A stretch of 64,000 nt of DNA from Spiribacter vilamensis (GTDB lineage: Bacteria > Pseudomonadota > Gammaproteobacteria > Nitrococcales > Nitrococcaceae): assembly GCF_004217415.1 (NCBI RefSeq), contig NZ_SHLI01000001.1, positions 992,001 through 1,056,000 of the forward strand, given 5' to 3'. The first letter of the stretch is position 1, and each line of letters begins with the position of its first letter. The position numbers and the translations under genes were made by a program. Below are positions 24,448-33,299 of the stretch, one piece after another. The notes under the pieces are model-generated. The model ran no database searches, was not told the DNA's origin, and was given only the letters and a program-made list of their open reading frames with translations.

Positions 24448-25107
24448 CTAACTGTCGTACCAGTGGCGTGAAAGGTTGGCTTTTGCCTTGAACACCCGAT
24501 CGAAGGCCGGCGTCTTGCCATGCTCGTCAAAGATCGAGCGTGCCGCCACATCCAGATCGTGGAGTATTTCGCGCTGGCCCGGCTCGCGAACCCAGCTCGT
24601 GATCCAGCCGACGACGGCGACCCTTTCACCGGATGTAACCGGCTCGACGCGGTGCAGTGCCGAAGTGGGGTACAACACGATATCCCCGGCCTCGAGCTTG
24701 ATGGCCCGATCCTCGATATCGTCCTCCATCACCAGTTCGCCGCCGGCGTAGTCATCCGCGCCGGTCAACGACAGGGTGAAGGACAGATCCGTGCGATGAC
24801 CATTCATGACCGGGTCATCGACGTGCGTTCCGTAGGTCATGCCACCGCGATAGCGCGACAGCAGCATCCGTGCATAGCGCTTCGGTCGGGCCACCGACTT
24901 AACCATCTCGTTGGCGTTGAGTCGGGCACGTACCTGTTCGAAGATCGCCTCCAGGCCCGGCGATTTCCGGGCCTGGAGGTTCGACTTCACGTCACGTGCA
25001 TATCGGCCGGCGGTCTTGCCGCCATCCTCGTAGTCGAGCTTTTCCGCCGCCTCGCGAAGTGCGGCGAGCTCCTTTTCATCGAAAAGGTTGCCAATGACGA
25101 TCGCCAT
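24448..25107 (-). CDS. piuC: PiuC/YbiX-type Fe(II)/2-oxoglutarate-dependent PKHD hydroxylase
   Basis: 219 residues, a little short but typical of the family (about 225). The iron ligands are H95 and D97 (GTHVDDP) and H152 (LHRVEPV), with R162 for 2-oxoglutarate. The C-terminus NLSRHWYDS matches PiuC proteins. PiuC genes are usually next to siderophore receptors and under Fur; here the gene starts 3 bp after the Fur-controlled periplasmic protein gene, so it should be iron-repressed. The substrate in this family is not established. Confidence 0.9.
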   Translation of the reverse strand: MAIVIGNLFDEKELAALREAAEKLDYEDGGKTAGRYARDVKSNLQARKSPGLEAIFEQVRARLNANEMVKSVARPKRYARMLLSRYRGGMTYGTHVDDPVMNGHRTDLSFTLSLTGADDYAGGELVMEDDIEDRAIKLEAGDIVLYPTSALHRVEPVTSGERVAVVGWITSWVREPGQREILHDLDVAARSIFDEHGKTPAFDRVFKAKANLSRHWYDS

Positions 25108-25110
25108 CGA

Positions 25111-25995
25111 TCAGTTCGCCCCGTTCGAGTCCAGATCGAGCGCCGCGATCTCCATGCGTGCCGCCGCGGAGTAGATCGTCGACGGGGTTATCTCGAAATC
25201 GCCCTGGCCCTGCAGGTCACCATAGACGCCATCCATGGCGTTGACCTGCGCGCGAATGGCGGCACCGACTTCCGCCACCGTCTCGTTATTGCTCGCCGCC
25301 ATCTGGATCGCCTCGGTCTCTACGGCGCGGATAAAGCCCCAGCTGTCCTGGTATTCATGCAGGTTGGAGATGCCGTCACCCTTGACGGCGACGGTGTACT
25401 CCTCGCCGGCGACGCGGGTGAGCGCGACCAGGCCAGCCGCCTGCTCGGCCGTCGTGTAGTGCGTCCGGGCTTCCTCGAAGCGGGCATAGACCTGGGCGAA
25501 GAGCGCTGAAACGGTCTCGTAATCGGCCTCCGCCTCGGCGGCATCGGCAAGGGCGGTGAGGTCTGCCCGCACGTCACTCATGCCGAGCTCTTCCAGCTGC
25601 CCGGCCACGGCGCCGTACTTTTCCTTGATCGGGTGACCCATGTGAGTCTTGGCCGCCTCGAGATCACCGGCCTCATACAGCGCAACGCCGGCACGGATAT
25701 GCCCCTCCATGAAACCGAGGCCGCTCAGGAAGGCGGTTGTCGGATCGAGGGAGGCACCCCCTTCACCCTCGCCTTCACCTTCACCGCCTTCGCCTTCACC
25801 GCCGGCGACTGAAGCACCTTCGTGCTCGCCTTCACCTTCGGCCTGGGCAAGCAGCATGGTGGGCTCCAGTGGCGTTTCGGCCATGTCGCCAACCGGGGCC
25901 GCCGACACGGTTCCGCTGACGGCAACGGCCGCCAGGCCGCCAATGATCCGGCGGGCGTGAACGCGGCGAACCGTACGATTAATTGAGTCACTCAT
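25111..25995 (-). CDS. Fur-controlled periplasmic helical protein with EGE-rich linker
   Basis: 294 residues. An N-terminal twin-basic stretch and hydrophobic core (RRIIGGLAAVAVSGTVSAAP) give a signal peptide. Residues about 53-82 are a low-complexity Glu/Gly linker (EGEGEHEGAS, then GGEGEGGEGEGEGEGG). The remaining 200 residues are all-helical with several His and Glu residues (FMEGHIRAGVALYEAGDL, KTHMGHPIKEKYG). I do not recognise the domain. A near-consensus Fur box lies 41-55 bases upstream of the start, and piuC follows 3 bp downstream, so a role in iron acquisition or handling is inferred; the acidic linker could bind metal. Confidence 0.78.
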   Translation of the reverse strand: MSDSINRTVRRVHARRIIGGLAAVAVSGTVSAAPVGDMAETPLEPTMLLAQAEGEGEHEGASVAGGEGEGGEGEGEGEGGASLDPTTAFLSGLGFMEGHIRAGVALYEAGDLEAAKTHMGHPIKEKYGAVAGQLEELGMSDVRADLTALADAAEAEADYETVSALFAQVYARFEEARTHYTTAEQAAGLVALTRVAGEEYTVAVKGDGISNLHEYQDSWGFIRAVETEAIQMAASNNETVAEVGAAIRAQVNAMDGVYGDLQGQGDFEITPSTIYSAAARMEIAALDLDSNGAN

Positions 25996-26035
25996 GGTGT
26001 CTTCCTTGTCGATCTAATTGGAAGCTTCAAGCTAA

Positions 26036-26050
26036 TGAGAATGATTATCA
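26036..26050. promoter_or_regulatory. Fur box (leftward gene 25111-25995)
   Basis: TGAGAAT-G-ATTATCA matches the 7-1-7 Fur consensus TGATAAT-N-ATTATCA with one mismatch. It lies 41 bases upstream of the minus-strand start at 25995. Confidence 0.85.
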
Positions 26051-26095
26051 CTGTCAAACGCCACGCCCGGCCGGTAGATCACCCGGATCAAGTGT

Positions 26096-26110
26096 TGCGA
26101 ATGATTCTCA
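26096..26110. promoter_or_regulatory. second Fur box (rightward gene 26181-26558)
   Basis: TGCGAAT-G-ATTCTCA matches the 7-1-7 Fur consensus with three mismatches. It lies 71 bases upstream of the plus-strand start at 26181 and exactly 60 bp, centre to centre, from the first box. Confidence 0.75.
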
Positions 26111-26180
26111 TTGTGCATTAAGCTCCGCTCGTCACGTTGATGACCATCGCGACAAAGCCTGTTCAGCAAGGAGACAAACC

Positions 26181-26558
26181 ATGACGTATTTCACCCGCAA
26201 GGCGACCATTGCGCTGGCTACCGCCACGTTCATGGGCGCGGGCTTCGTCCACGCACAAGAAGCGGATCACTTCGAGGGCAAGCCGTCGCGAACGGTGACC
26301 GAGGCACTGGAGAATCTCGAGGAAGGCAATGCGAAGCTGCGCAGCCTGCTCGAGGGTGAGCTTTCGCCCACGGAGATGGGTCGGGTTCACGAGGTCACGT
26401 ACACGCTCGAGAATGCGCTGGCCCGTCTGGCAGAGGCACGCGAGAAAGCGGCCGTGAGCCTCGAGAATGTGCATCTGGCCTCCGAGCGGAATGATGTGGA
26501 GACCGTGCGCGATATCGGCGGGACCTACATCGAGGTATCGAGCGGATTCGAGCGTTAG
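26181..26558 (+). CDS. small periplasmic protein, DUF6746-like, Fur-controlled
   Basis: 125 residues from the ATG at 26181 with AAGGAG upstream. The signal peptide ends at VHAQ. The mature part, ADHFEGKPSRTVTEALENL, then ELSPTEMGRVHEVTYTLENALARL, is an all-helical domain that resembles the family I know as DUF6746, of unknown function. It is divergent from the Fur-controlled piuC operon and has its own Fur box, so it should be iron-repressed. The name of the family is from memory; the helical periplasmic nature is clear. Confidence 0.8.
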   Translation: MTYFTRKATIALATATFMGAGFVHAQEADHFEGKPSRTVTEALENLEEGNAKLRSLLEGELSPTEMGRVHEVTYTLENALARLAEAREKAAVSLENVHLASERNDVETVRDIGGTYIEVSSGFER

Positions 26559-26581
26559 ACCGACGAATACCCTTTAAAAAG

Positions 26582-26611
26582 CCGGCCGATAGATCGGGAT
26601 TTATCGGCCGG
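26582..26611 (-). terminator. terminator of the gabT-like gene
   Basis: A perfect 10-bp stem (CCGGCCGATA / TATCGGCCGG, loop of 10) is followed on the minus strand by GCTTTTTAAA. It lies 7 bases after the aminotransferase stop codon and may also stop the convergent plus-strand gene, though the T-run is only on the minus side. Confidence 0.85.
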
Positions 26612-26617
26612 TATCAA

Positions 26618-27922
26618 TTACGCCATCGAGACGTTACGGCTTGAGGCGGTTTGATTCGTAAGCTCCGCGAGGGACGACTCGATAATACCCAGGCCCTCTT
26701 CGAGCAACTCCTCTTCAATGGTAACCGGCATGAGGAAACGAATCGTATTACCGAAAAGACCGCATGACAGCAGAATCAGCCCCTTCTCGCGAACACGCTT
26801 ACACAGTGCCGCCGTCAGGTCGGCATCCGGTGTCCCATCAGCGGTGACGAGATCGAACGCCGCCATGGCGCCCAGATGGCGTGAGTTCTCGACGCAATCG
26901 AATTGCTTCTCCCACTGGGAAAAACGCTTCTCCAGCTTCTCGCCCACCGCCTGGCTCTTGCCGAGAATGTTCTCCTGCTCGAACACCTCGAATACCGCCA
27001 GTACGGCCGCGCACGAGGCCGGACTGCCGGCATAGGTGCCACCCAGGGAGCCCGGACCCGAGGCATCCATGTGTTTGTCCGTCCCCACAATGGCAGAGAT
27101 CGGCATACCGGCTGCCATGCTCTTGGCCATGGTCATCAAATCCGGCTCGACACCGCTGTGCTCGATGGCAAACATCTTGCCGGTACGACCAAAGCCGGAC
27201 TGCACCTCATCGACGATCATCAGCATGCCGTGCTCGTCACAGATCTCGCGTATCGCCTTGAGGAAGCTTGCCGGGGCAGGATGGAAGCCGCCCTCGCCCA
27301 GCACGGGCTCGATCACAATCGCGGCGGTATCGCGCGGGTTGGCATCGGTCTTCAGTGCCATTTTCAGGCCGCGAATGGCCTCTTCTTCGCTGACCCCGTG
27401 GGCCGGCACCGGATAAGGGGCGCGAAACACGGTGCCCGGCATGCTGCCGAAATCCCCGGCGTAGGGGGCGACCTTGCCGTTCATCGCCATGGTCATGAAA
27501 GTACGACCATGATAGCTGCCGTCAAAGCAGATAACGTTGGTTTTGCCCGTCGATGCACGCGCGATCTTGACCGCGTTCTCCAGTGCCTCGGCGCCGGAAT
27601 TCACCAGCATGACCTTGCCATGGCCGCGAACCGGGACAACTCCACTCAGCTTCTCGGCGACCCGGACATAGCCCTCATAAGGCATGACGGTCTGGCAGGT
27701 ATGCATCATATTGCCCACCTGCTCCTGCACGGCCTTGACCACCTTCGGATGGCAATGCCCGATGTTGAGGACGCCAATCCCGCCGGCAAAATCGATCAAA
27801 CGATTGCCGTCCGCATCCCAGACCAGGGCGTTCTCCGACTTATGGGCGAACTGCGGGTTGGCGCTGGCAGCGCCATTGGCCACGTACTTCTTTTTCATTT
27901 CATTTAAATGGGCATTATCCAT
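26618..27922 (-). CDS. gabT: 4-aminobutyrate aminotransferase (class III, PLP)
   Basis: 434 residues from the ATG at 27922 (GAGGAAAAAGC upstream); an upstream in-frame start at 27955 is less likely. The PLP-binding features of class III aminotransferases are present: NSGAEALENAVKIARASTGK, CFDGSYHGRTFM, VIEPVLGEGGF, IVDEVQSGFGRTG and the Schiff-base Lys in MTMAKSMAAG. The close resemblance to bacterial GabT proteins suggests GABA to succinate semialdehyde with 2-oxoglutarate as acceptor, although related omega-amino acids are possible. No gabD, permease or regulator is adjacent. Confidence 0.9.
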   Translation of the reverse strand: MDNAHLNEMKKKYVANGAASANPQFAHKSENALVWDADGNRLIDFAGGIGVLNIGHCHPKVVKAVQEQVGNMMHTCQTVMPYEGYVRVAEKLSGVVPVRGHGKVMLVNSGAEALENAVKIARASTGKTNVICFDGSYHGRTFMTMAMNGKVAPYAGDFGSMPGTVFRAPYPVPAHGVSEEEAIRGLKMALKTDANPRDTAAIVIEPVLGEGGFHPAPASFLKAIREICDEHGMLMIVDEVQSGFGRTGKMFAIEHSGVEPDLMTMAKSMAAGMPISAIVGTDKHMDASGPGSLGGTYAGSPASCAAVLAVFEVFEQENILGKSQAVGEKLEKRFSQWEKQFDCVENSRHLGAMAAFDLVTADGTPDADLTAALCKRVREKGLILLSCGLFGNTIRFLMPVTIEEELLEEGLGIIESSLAELTNQTASSRNVSMA

Positions 27923-28102
27923 TTGCTTTTTCCTCGTCTGTCTTTCTACTGACACGTGCCGGTAAGGATTGAGGCCTGCATGCTTCGACCTGTTTCAATC
28001 CAGCAAATTCATTGGTGTTCCTATACGTTGACCCAAGTGTACATCTGGCCGCAGGCGAGTGCGATGACCCCACCAGCGAAGCCAGGCGCGGACGCATGAG
28101 CG

Positions 28103-28630
28103 TCAGGCGTCGCGAAGATCCGCCCGAGTAATCGCCCGCTCCTGCGCCGCCGCAATCACCTCTGGATCCCGCGCCGCCTGCGTGCACAGATAGTCGGGAT
28201 TGACCGTAATACCGACGCGCGGCAGATCCAGCCGGTCGGCGTCCCAACAGCTCGCGATCGTCGGATCGGCATGCGTGCGTTCGGTCGTATGGCCTCGGCA
28301 GGCGGTGACGAGCAAATCAAGCTCGGCCTCGCTGGCGGGCAGATCACCCCGGGCAAACACCTCGAGCGCGAGTTCCGCACCGCGCGGGCCGTGCGTGACA
28401 TCCCAACCATCGGTTTCCCGACAGCTGTCATGGAAAAAGGCGAACAGCTCGATGACACGCGGGTTGGCGCCGGTGATCCCGGCGATCAACAGGCCGTTGT
28501 AGCGGACCCGATGCCAGTGATCCGGCCCGTGTGGGCTGTGGGCCGGGAGCACGAAGCGGTCGGTGGTGTGCTCGAGAATAGCCGCTCGGTCCTCGGCGGC
28601 GAGCAGGGTGGCGAGTGTCGTCTGGTTCAC
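28103..28630 (-). CDS. HD-domain protein
   Basis: 175 residues from a GTG at 28630 preceded by AGGAAG; an upstream ATG at 28681 is in frame but lacks a site. The HD features are H in HSPHGPDHWHRVRYNG, then FFHDSCR (the HD pair) and a distal D in CWDADRLDLPRVG. These are the metal ligands of HD phosphohydrolases. The size is that of small single-domain HD proteins; the substrate is unknown. It is followed by about 180 bases with nothing recognisable before the aminotransferase gene. Confidence 0.8.
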   Translation of the reverse strand: MNQTTLATLLAAEDRAAILEHTTDRFVLPAHSPHGPDHWHRVRYNGLLIAGITGANPRVIELFAFFHDSCRETDGWDVTHGPRGAELALEVFARGDLPASEAELDLLVTACRGHTTERTHADPTIASCWDADRLDLPRVGITVNPDYLCTQAARDPEVIAAAQERAITRADLRDA

Positions 28631-28776
28631 GGGGACTTCCTGTACCTTGAGTGCGAATGGAAACCTTTGTCTGTAACCCAATCATAAACCCGGGCGGCTT
28701 TGCGCACGAGTTGGCTCCGCGTGAGTCACAATGATCGGGAGACAGGAATAACCGACCCAATCACTGGAGGTGGACA

Positions 28777-29430
28777 TTGCTCGGGATTCTTCACAAAGGC
28801 GCCAGGCGCGTCATTCTGCTGGCGGTAATCGCCACCCTGCTGGTGGGCTGCAAGGCCGATGAGCTCGAACTGCAGATCGACCTTACGCAATTGCGCTCGG
28901 CGGCGGCCGGCAACGAGGTCCTTCTACCCTTGAAAGCGGTTTTTACCGATCCGCGACCGCTGAACACCCGCCAGAGTGCCCAGGTGGATGATGTCTGGAG
29001 CACACTCAGTGAGTACATGAGGGTCAGGGAGTTCAAGCGTGAAAACGTCGACGGCGGGTTGCGCGTGACCATAGAGAGCGAGGTCCCGGTCCTGACCACC
29101 CGCAACGCCGATGATGCCCTGTTCGTCTCATTCACCGAATCGACGATCTTCAGCGGCCTGCATCGGGTCACGCTGGAGAGCGGTGAGCGCTTTGAGGCGC
29201 TGCAGGACGAGCTTGCATCCATCAACTTCGCACTCGATCTGGCAGAGTTCCATCCCACCACCATCGAGATCACCGGACGTTCCTCGCGACTCGTGGCGCC
29301 GGCGGCGACGGTGGAGGATGAAAGCCATCTACTCTATGACGGGACGCTCGATGGTCAATTGCGAATCCGCCAGTCAGGCGGTGCCTTCGAGCAGACCGGC
29401 CCGGGGTTTTTCGTGCGTATGGACCGCTGA
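28777..29430 (+). CDS. 217-residue lipoprotein (paralogue of 14572-15225)
   Basis: TTG start at 28777 with GGAGG 6 bases upstream. The lipobox LLVGC (VIATLLVGCKADELEL) gives an N-terminal lipidated Cys. It has exactly the same length as the lipoprotein at 14572-15225, and the two align from GCKADE to GFFVR with shared SINF, HPT, GRSS, APAA and LLYDG/LLYDA blocks. The family is unknown to me. It stands alone, convergent with a small exported protein gene. Confidence 0.82.
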   Translation: MLGILHKGARRVILLAVIATLLVGCKADELELQIDLTQLRSAAAGNEVLLPLKAVFTDPRPLNTRQSAQVDDVWSTLSEYMRVREFKRENVDGGLRVTIESEVPVLTTRNADDALFVSFTESTIFSGLHRVTLESGERFEALQDELASINFALDLAEFHPTTIEITGRSSRLVAPAATVEDESHLLYDGTLDGQLRIRQSGGAFEQTGPGFFVRMDR

Positions 29431-29450
29431 CAGACGACGAAGCGTGGCCA

Positions 29451-29789
29451 TTACTCGATGATGTACTCGAGGACGATCGCCTCCGGCACGGGCGCGTTGA
29501 GTGACACCTCGAACTCACCGTCCATGATGTAGGTGAAATCACTGGCGATTTCCTCGCCGGAGGCATCATCGAAAACGGTCAGGTCCAGCCGCGCCTCACT
29601 ACAGGTCGCCGAGCCGGTGATGTAGAGCTGCCCCATGCGCTCTTCATAGCTGTACTCCTCGATCTGGCAACCTTCGACGATTCCCTCCTGCGCCGACGCA
29701 ACGGGGGACAGACCGAGTACCAGCAACAGCCCGGCCAGTGCCAGCCAGCGGCGCCGCCCCGGCAGGGTCATACGGGGTGTTTTGTACAT
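29451..29789 (-). CDS. small exported protein, unknown
   Basis: 112 residues. A long basic n-region and hydrophobic core (RRRWLALAGLLLVLGLSPVASAQ) form a signal peptide. The mature 77 residues contain two cysteines (EGCQIEEYSY and SATCSEARLDL), likely a disulfide, and a beta-sandwich-like pattern. No family recognised. It lies just behind the DUF4168 gene but beyond that gene's terminator. Confidence 0.7.
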   Translation of the reverse strand: MYKTPRMTLPGRRRWLALAGLLLVLGLSPVASAQEGIVEGCQIEEYSYEERMGQLYITGSATCSEARLDLTVFDDASGEEIASDFTYIMDGEFEVSLNAPVPEAIVLEYIIE

Positions 29790-29812
29790 AAAGCACTCCA
29801 GGTTAATGGGTT

Positions 29813-29842
29813 AAAAGGGGGGAGGCCCTTTCGGCCACCCCC
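29813..29842 (-). terminator. terminator of the DUF4168 gene
   Basis: On the minus strand GGGGGTGGCC-GAAAG-GGCCTCCCCC is followed by TTTT. It begins 17 bases after the DUF4168 stop codon. Confidence 0.75.
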
Positions 29843-29858
29843 TGGTTGCAGGATGGAA

Positions 29859-30194
29859 TCACTCCATCTTCGACTGGATGCGCTCGGCGAGCTCCTGGTT
29901 TTCCGAGGCGGCCTGGGCGATGGAGCTGTAGGTATCAACCTCCAGCCCGGTGTCCTCGACGGCCTCGACCATCATCTCGTTGCCTTCCTGCTCGAGCGCC
30001 ATCGCCTCTTCACGATCCTCGGTGGACTCGATGCGCTGGACATACTCGTTGCGGATTTCCATTACCTCGTTCTGCGCCTCGACGAACTGATCGATCTGCT
30101 CACCGGAAAAGTCCGTGCTCTGCGCGCCTGCCGTCATCGATGCCGCCATGAGGGCCGCCAGACTCAGGGAGGTAAGGGTTGTCTTGATTCGCAT
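29859..30194 (-). CDS. DUF4168 periplasmic protein
   Basis: 111 residues with a signal peptide ending AGAQ. The mature part is helical and acidic (SGEQIDQFVEAQNEVMEIRNEY, with EDREEAMALEQEGNEMMVEAVE further on), matching DUF4168, a family of small secreted proteins of unknown function found in proteobacteria and cyanobacteria. It is divergent from the histidine kinase gene. A strong terminator follows, so it is monocistronic. Confidence 0.82.
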   Translation of the reverse strand: MRIKTTLTSLSLAALMAASMTAGAQSTDFSGEQIDQFVEAQNEVMEIRNEYVQRIESTEDREEAMALEQEGNEMMVEAVEDTGLEVDTYSSIAQAASENQELAERIQSKME

Positions 30195-30346
30195 TGGTTG
30201 ACTCCTGATATTGAGGATTAACGTCCCCGGCCATCCGGGTCACCGTCAACGGTGCAAAGACCCTGCCAACTGCGTCAGACTGATCCAGACGCGGTTTTGA
30301 GGCTACCAGTGCGAATAATGTGTGCCGTAATGACTCACCCTCTGCC

Positions 30347-31840
30347 ATGCTGACACGGCCAGATTGGCATCGTATCGGCCGGATGCGGCTGCGTACGACG
30401 ATCATTGCCCTCATCGTGCTGCCGGTCACCCTCAGCGTCGGGCTCGTGGGCTGGCTCGGGATCGGCTGGCTGGAGCGCGAGGCCGAGTCGCGCATGCGCG
30501 AGGACATCGAGCTCATCGCCCGGGCCCTGCAGCAGCCCCTCAACCGGGCGATCCGCCAACGCGAACCGGTGCTCCTGGAGGATTCGCTGCAATCGGCCTT
30601 CGAATTCGGACGGGTCTATGGCGCGCACATCTACGGACGTGACGGCGAGCTTCTCGCCGGGGCCGGTGTCGGCGAGCGCCGATTCAGCACCGAACGCACC
30701 GAGGCGCTGGATACACTCAATCCGCGCAGCGAGGGCTATGCGGCGCTGGGCGACGACCCGACCTATGCCTATTTCCTGCCGCTGACAACGCAGGGTGGCC
30801 GCATCGCCGCCATCCTCCAGATCACCCGCCAGCCGGACAGCCTCCGTCACATGGTCGGGCGCATCCGCGTTACCGGCACGGCCGCCCTCGCCGGCCTGGC
30901 GCTCCTGCTGTCGCTGATCGTCATCGTCGGTCACCGACGGGCGATCGGGACACCGCTCAATGCCCTCGCCCGCGGCATGAACCAGGTCGCGGACGGGCAG
31001 CTCGACTATCGCATCGTGCCCACCGGCCCGCTGGAAACCCGGGAGCTTGGCGAGGGATTCAACAACATGCTCGATCGCATCGAGCGCGCCACCGACGAGA
31101 TCGCCGAGCGCCGCGGCACCCAGGCGAGCCTGCAGGCGGATCTGCAGGCATCGCGCAAGCTCGCGGCCGTTGGCGAGCTGTCGGCAGGCGTGGCCCATCA
31201 GCTCGGCACACCGCTGAGCGTGCTCGACGGCCGCGCCCAGGGACTGCTTCGCCGCGGCGATCTCGACCCTCGCACCCGCGAGACGCTGGAGGATATGCGG
31301 GCCGAGGTGACACGCATCAGCCAGACCGTGCGTCAGCTGATGGATTTCGCCCGCAGCCGGCCGCTACAGCGTCGCAACACTCGCCTCTCGCGGGTTGTGA
31401 CCAGTGCCGTGGACCGGGTCCACGAGGACCCCACCGCCGCCGGTGTCACAATCGAGCGGCACGGCGTGGTCGATGAGGACGACGAGCCCGTCCTTGCCAT
31501 CGACGGATCGCGCCTCGAGGAGGCGCTTTGCAACCTGTTGAACAACGCGGTGCAGGCCGCGCCCGACGGAACCATTCGGGTCAGCCTGTATAACGACGCC
31601 AACGACAGCCATATACGGGTGGAGGATGATGGCCCCGGCATCCCGGCATCGGAGCGGGCGCGACTCTTCGAGCCATTCCATACCACCAAGCCGGTGGGAT
31701 CGGGGACCGGGCTCGGGCTCGCCGTCGCCCATGGCGTCGCCCGCAGTCACGGGGGCGAACTCACCCTCTCGGCGGGAGACCTCCCCGGCGCATGCTTTGA
31801 CCTGCGACTCCCGCGACGCGAAACGGAGGCACCGAGTTGA
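30347..31840 (+). CDS. membrane sensor histidine kinase (NtrB/ZraS-like)
   Basis: About 497 residues from the ATG at 30347; starts at 30320 (GTG) and 30383 (ATG) are also in frame and none has a clear ribosome-binding site. Two membrane helices (about 20-42 and 175-195) flank a periplasmic sensor of about 130 residues. A HAMP domain follows, then HisKA with the phospho-acceptor motif GVAHQLGTPLSVL, and HATPase_c with NLLNNAVQAA (N box), EDDGPGIP (G1) and GTGLGLAVAHG (G2). Its stop overlaps the start of the sigma-54 response regulator gene, so the two are a cognate pair. Confidence 0.92.
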   Translation: MLTRPDWHRIGRMRLRTTIIALIVLPVTLSVGLVGWLGIGWLEREAESRMREDIELIARALQQPLNRAIRQREPVLLEDSLQSAFEFGRVYGAHIYGRDGELLAGAGVGERRFSTERTEALDTLNPRSEGYAALGDDPTYAYFLPLTTQGGRIAAILQITRQPDSLRHMVGRIRVTGTAALAGLALLLSLIVIVGHRRAIGTPLNALARGMNQVADGQLDYRIVPTGPLETRELGEGFNNMLDRIERATDEIAERRGTQASLQADLQASRKLAAVGELSAGVAHQLGTPLSVLDGRAQGLLRRGDLDPRTRETLEDMRAEVTRISQTVRQLMDFARSRPLQRRNTRLSRVVTSAVDRVHEDPTAAGVTIERHGVVDEDDEPVLAIDGSRLEEALCNLLNNAVQAAPDGTIRVSLYNDANDSHIRVEDDGPGIPASERARLFEPFHTTKPVGSGTGLGLAVAHGVARSHGGELTLSAGDLPGACFDLRLPRRETEAPS

Positions 31841-33216
31841 GCGACCCGACAATAGCCACGATCCTGGTTGTCGAGGATGACCGCAGTCTGCGCGCCCTGC
31901 TGCGCGACGAACTCGAGGGCCTGGGGCATACCGTTGTCACCGCCGCCGGCGAGGCGGAGGCGCGCGCGGCCCTCCACGAGCATCGCCCCGCGCTCGTGGT
32001 CAGTGACCTGCGCCTGCCGGATGGCGACGGGATCCAGCTGCTCGAGCATGTTCGCCATGCCGGCGGCGGCCGCGAGATCGGCTTTATCGTGATCACCGGG
32101 TTCGGGACCATCGAACAGGCCGTTGACGCGCTGAAAAAGGACGCCGACGACTTCCTGACCAAGCCGCTCGATCTCGACCATCTCGGCCTGAGCGTGGGCC
32201 GCGTCCTCGAGAACATCCGGTTGCGCCGGCGACTGAGTGGCTACGAGGCGCTCCATGGCCGCGAGGGCTTCCATGGCATGGTCGGCCAGAGCGCACCCAT
32301 GCAGCAGCTCTACCGCAGCATTGAGCGTATCGCCGTCACCGAAAGCCCGGTGCTGATCCACGGCGAGAGCGGGACGGGCAAGGAGCTGGTCGCCGCCGCC
32401 GTCCACGCCGAGAGCAATCGCGCCGGCAAGCCCTTCATCGCCGTGAACTGTGCCGGCGTGCCCGCCGATCTGCTCGAGAGCGAGTTTTTCGGGCATGTGC
32501 GCGGCGCCTTCACCGGCGCGGATTCCACCCGGCGCGGTCTGCTGCAGGCCGCCGATACGGGGACGCTTTTCCTCGACGAGATCGGCGAGATGCCCCTCCC
32601 GCTGCAGGCCAAGCTGCTGCGTGTGCTCGAGGATGGATCGCTGCGGCCGGTGGGCGCCGATACCGAATTCAAGGTGGACGTACGCATCGTGGCCGCCACC
32701 AACCGTGACCTCGAGCAGCGCGTCGCCGACGGGGCGTTTCGGGAGGATCTGTTCTACCGCATCGATACGTTTACCGTGACCGTGCCGCCACTGCGCCAGC
32801 GCGGTGAGGACATTGATCGACTGGCAGTGGGGTTCCTCGCCGCGGCGGCCCGCCGCCAGGGCCGCGAGCCACCCGCGCTCAGCCCCGAGGCGCATGCCGA
32901 GCTGGCCGCCCACGACTGGCCCGGCAACGTGCGCGAGCTCGCCAACGCCATGGAGCGCGCCCTCGCGTTCGCCGGTGACCAGCAGATCGACGCGACGGAT
33001 CTACCCGCCCGCGTCGGCCGGACGCCGGGCGCCGCGACACCCACCCGCGGCGAAGATGATCGCTCCCTAGCCACCCTCGCCGATGTCGAAGCGAGCCACA
33101 TCCGCCATGTGCTGGATGCCGTTGGCGGGAACCGCCGCCGCGCGGCGGACATCCTCGGGATCGGTCGGCGCACGCTGTATCGCAAGCTCGACTCTTCGCA
33201 ATCCGGCGGTTTGTGA
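31837..33216 (+). CDS. sigma-54-dependent response regulator (NtrC family)
   Basis: 459 residues, TTG start at 31837 overlapping the kinase stop by 4 bp. A receiver domain (1-120) has the phospho-acceptor D57 in VVSDLRLPDGDG. The AAA+ domain has Walker A GESGTGKE, the sigma-54 contact loop GAFTGA, Walker B LFLDEIGEM and an R-finger region. The C-terminus is a Fis-type helix-turn-helix (GGNRRRAADILGIGRRTLYRK). It should activate sigma-54 promoters in response to the paired kinase. The neighbouring ZIP transporter gene is 84 bp downstream, but I found no GG-N10-GC promoter in that gap. Confidence 0.94.
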   Translation: MSDPTIATILVVEDDRSLRALLRDELEGLGHTVVTAAGEAEARAALHEHRPALVVSDLRLPDGDGIQLLEHVRHAGGGREIGFIVITGFGTIEQAVDALKKDADDFLTKPLDLDHLGLSVGRVLENIRLRRRLSGYEALHGREGFHGMVGQSAPMQQLYRSIERIAVTESPVLIHGESGTGKELVAAAVHAESNRAGKPFIAVNCAGVPADLLESEFFGHVRGAFTGADSTRRGLLQAADTGTLFLDEIGEMPLPLQAKLLRVLEDGSLRPVGADTEFKVDVRIVAATNRDLEQRVADGAFREDLFYRIDTFTVTVPPLRQRGEDIDRLAVGFLAAAARRQGREPPALSPEAHAELAAHDWPGNVRELANAMERALAFAGDQQIDATDLPARVGRTPGAATPTRGEDDRSLATLADVEASHIRHVLDAVGGNRRRAADILGIGRRTLYRKLDSSQSGGL

Positions 33217-33299
33217 CAATCTCACTGTAACTGTTCCAAAGAACTGTCAGGGTAGCCGATGAATCAATACCCACTGCTTTAGGACATGGCGGTTTATCT

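Noticed and set aside
25740-25850. tandem DNA repeat in the EGE-rich region
   Set aside because: It encodes an in-frame Glu/Gly linker in a real gene; treated as protein low complexity, not a separate repeat element.
31747-32913. 388-codon open frame antisense to the sigma-54 regulator
   Set aside because: Shadow frame; the regulator's motifs are complete on the plus strand.
33217-33299. sigma-54 promoter before the ZIP transporter gene
   Set aside because: No GG-N10-GC pair with a TTGC block was found.
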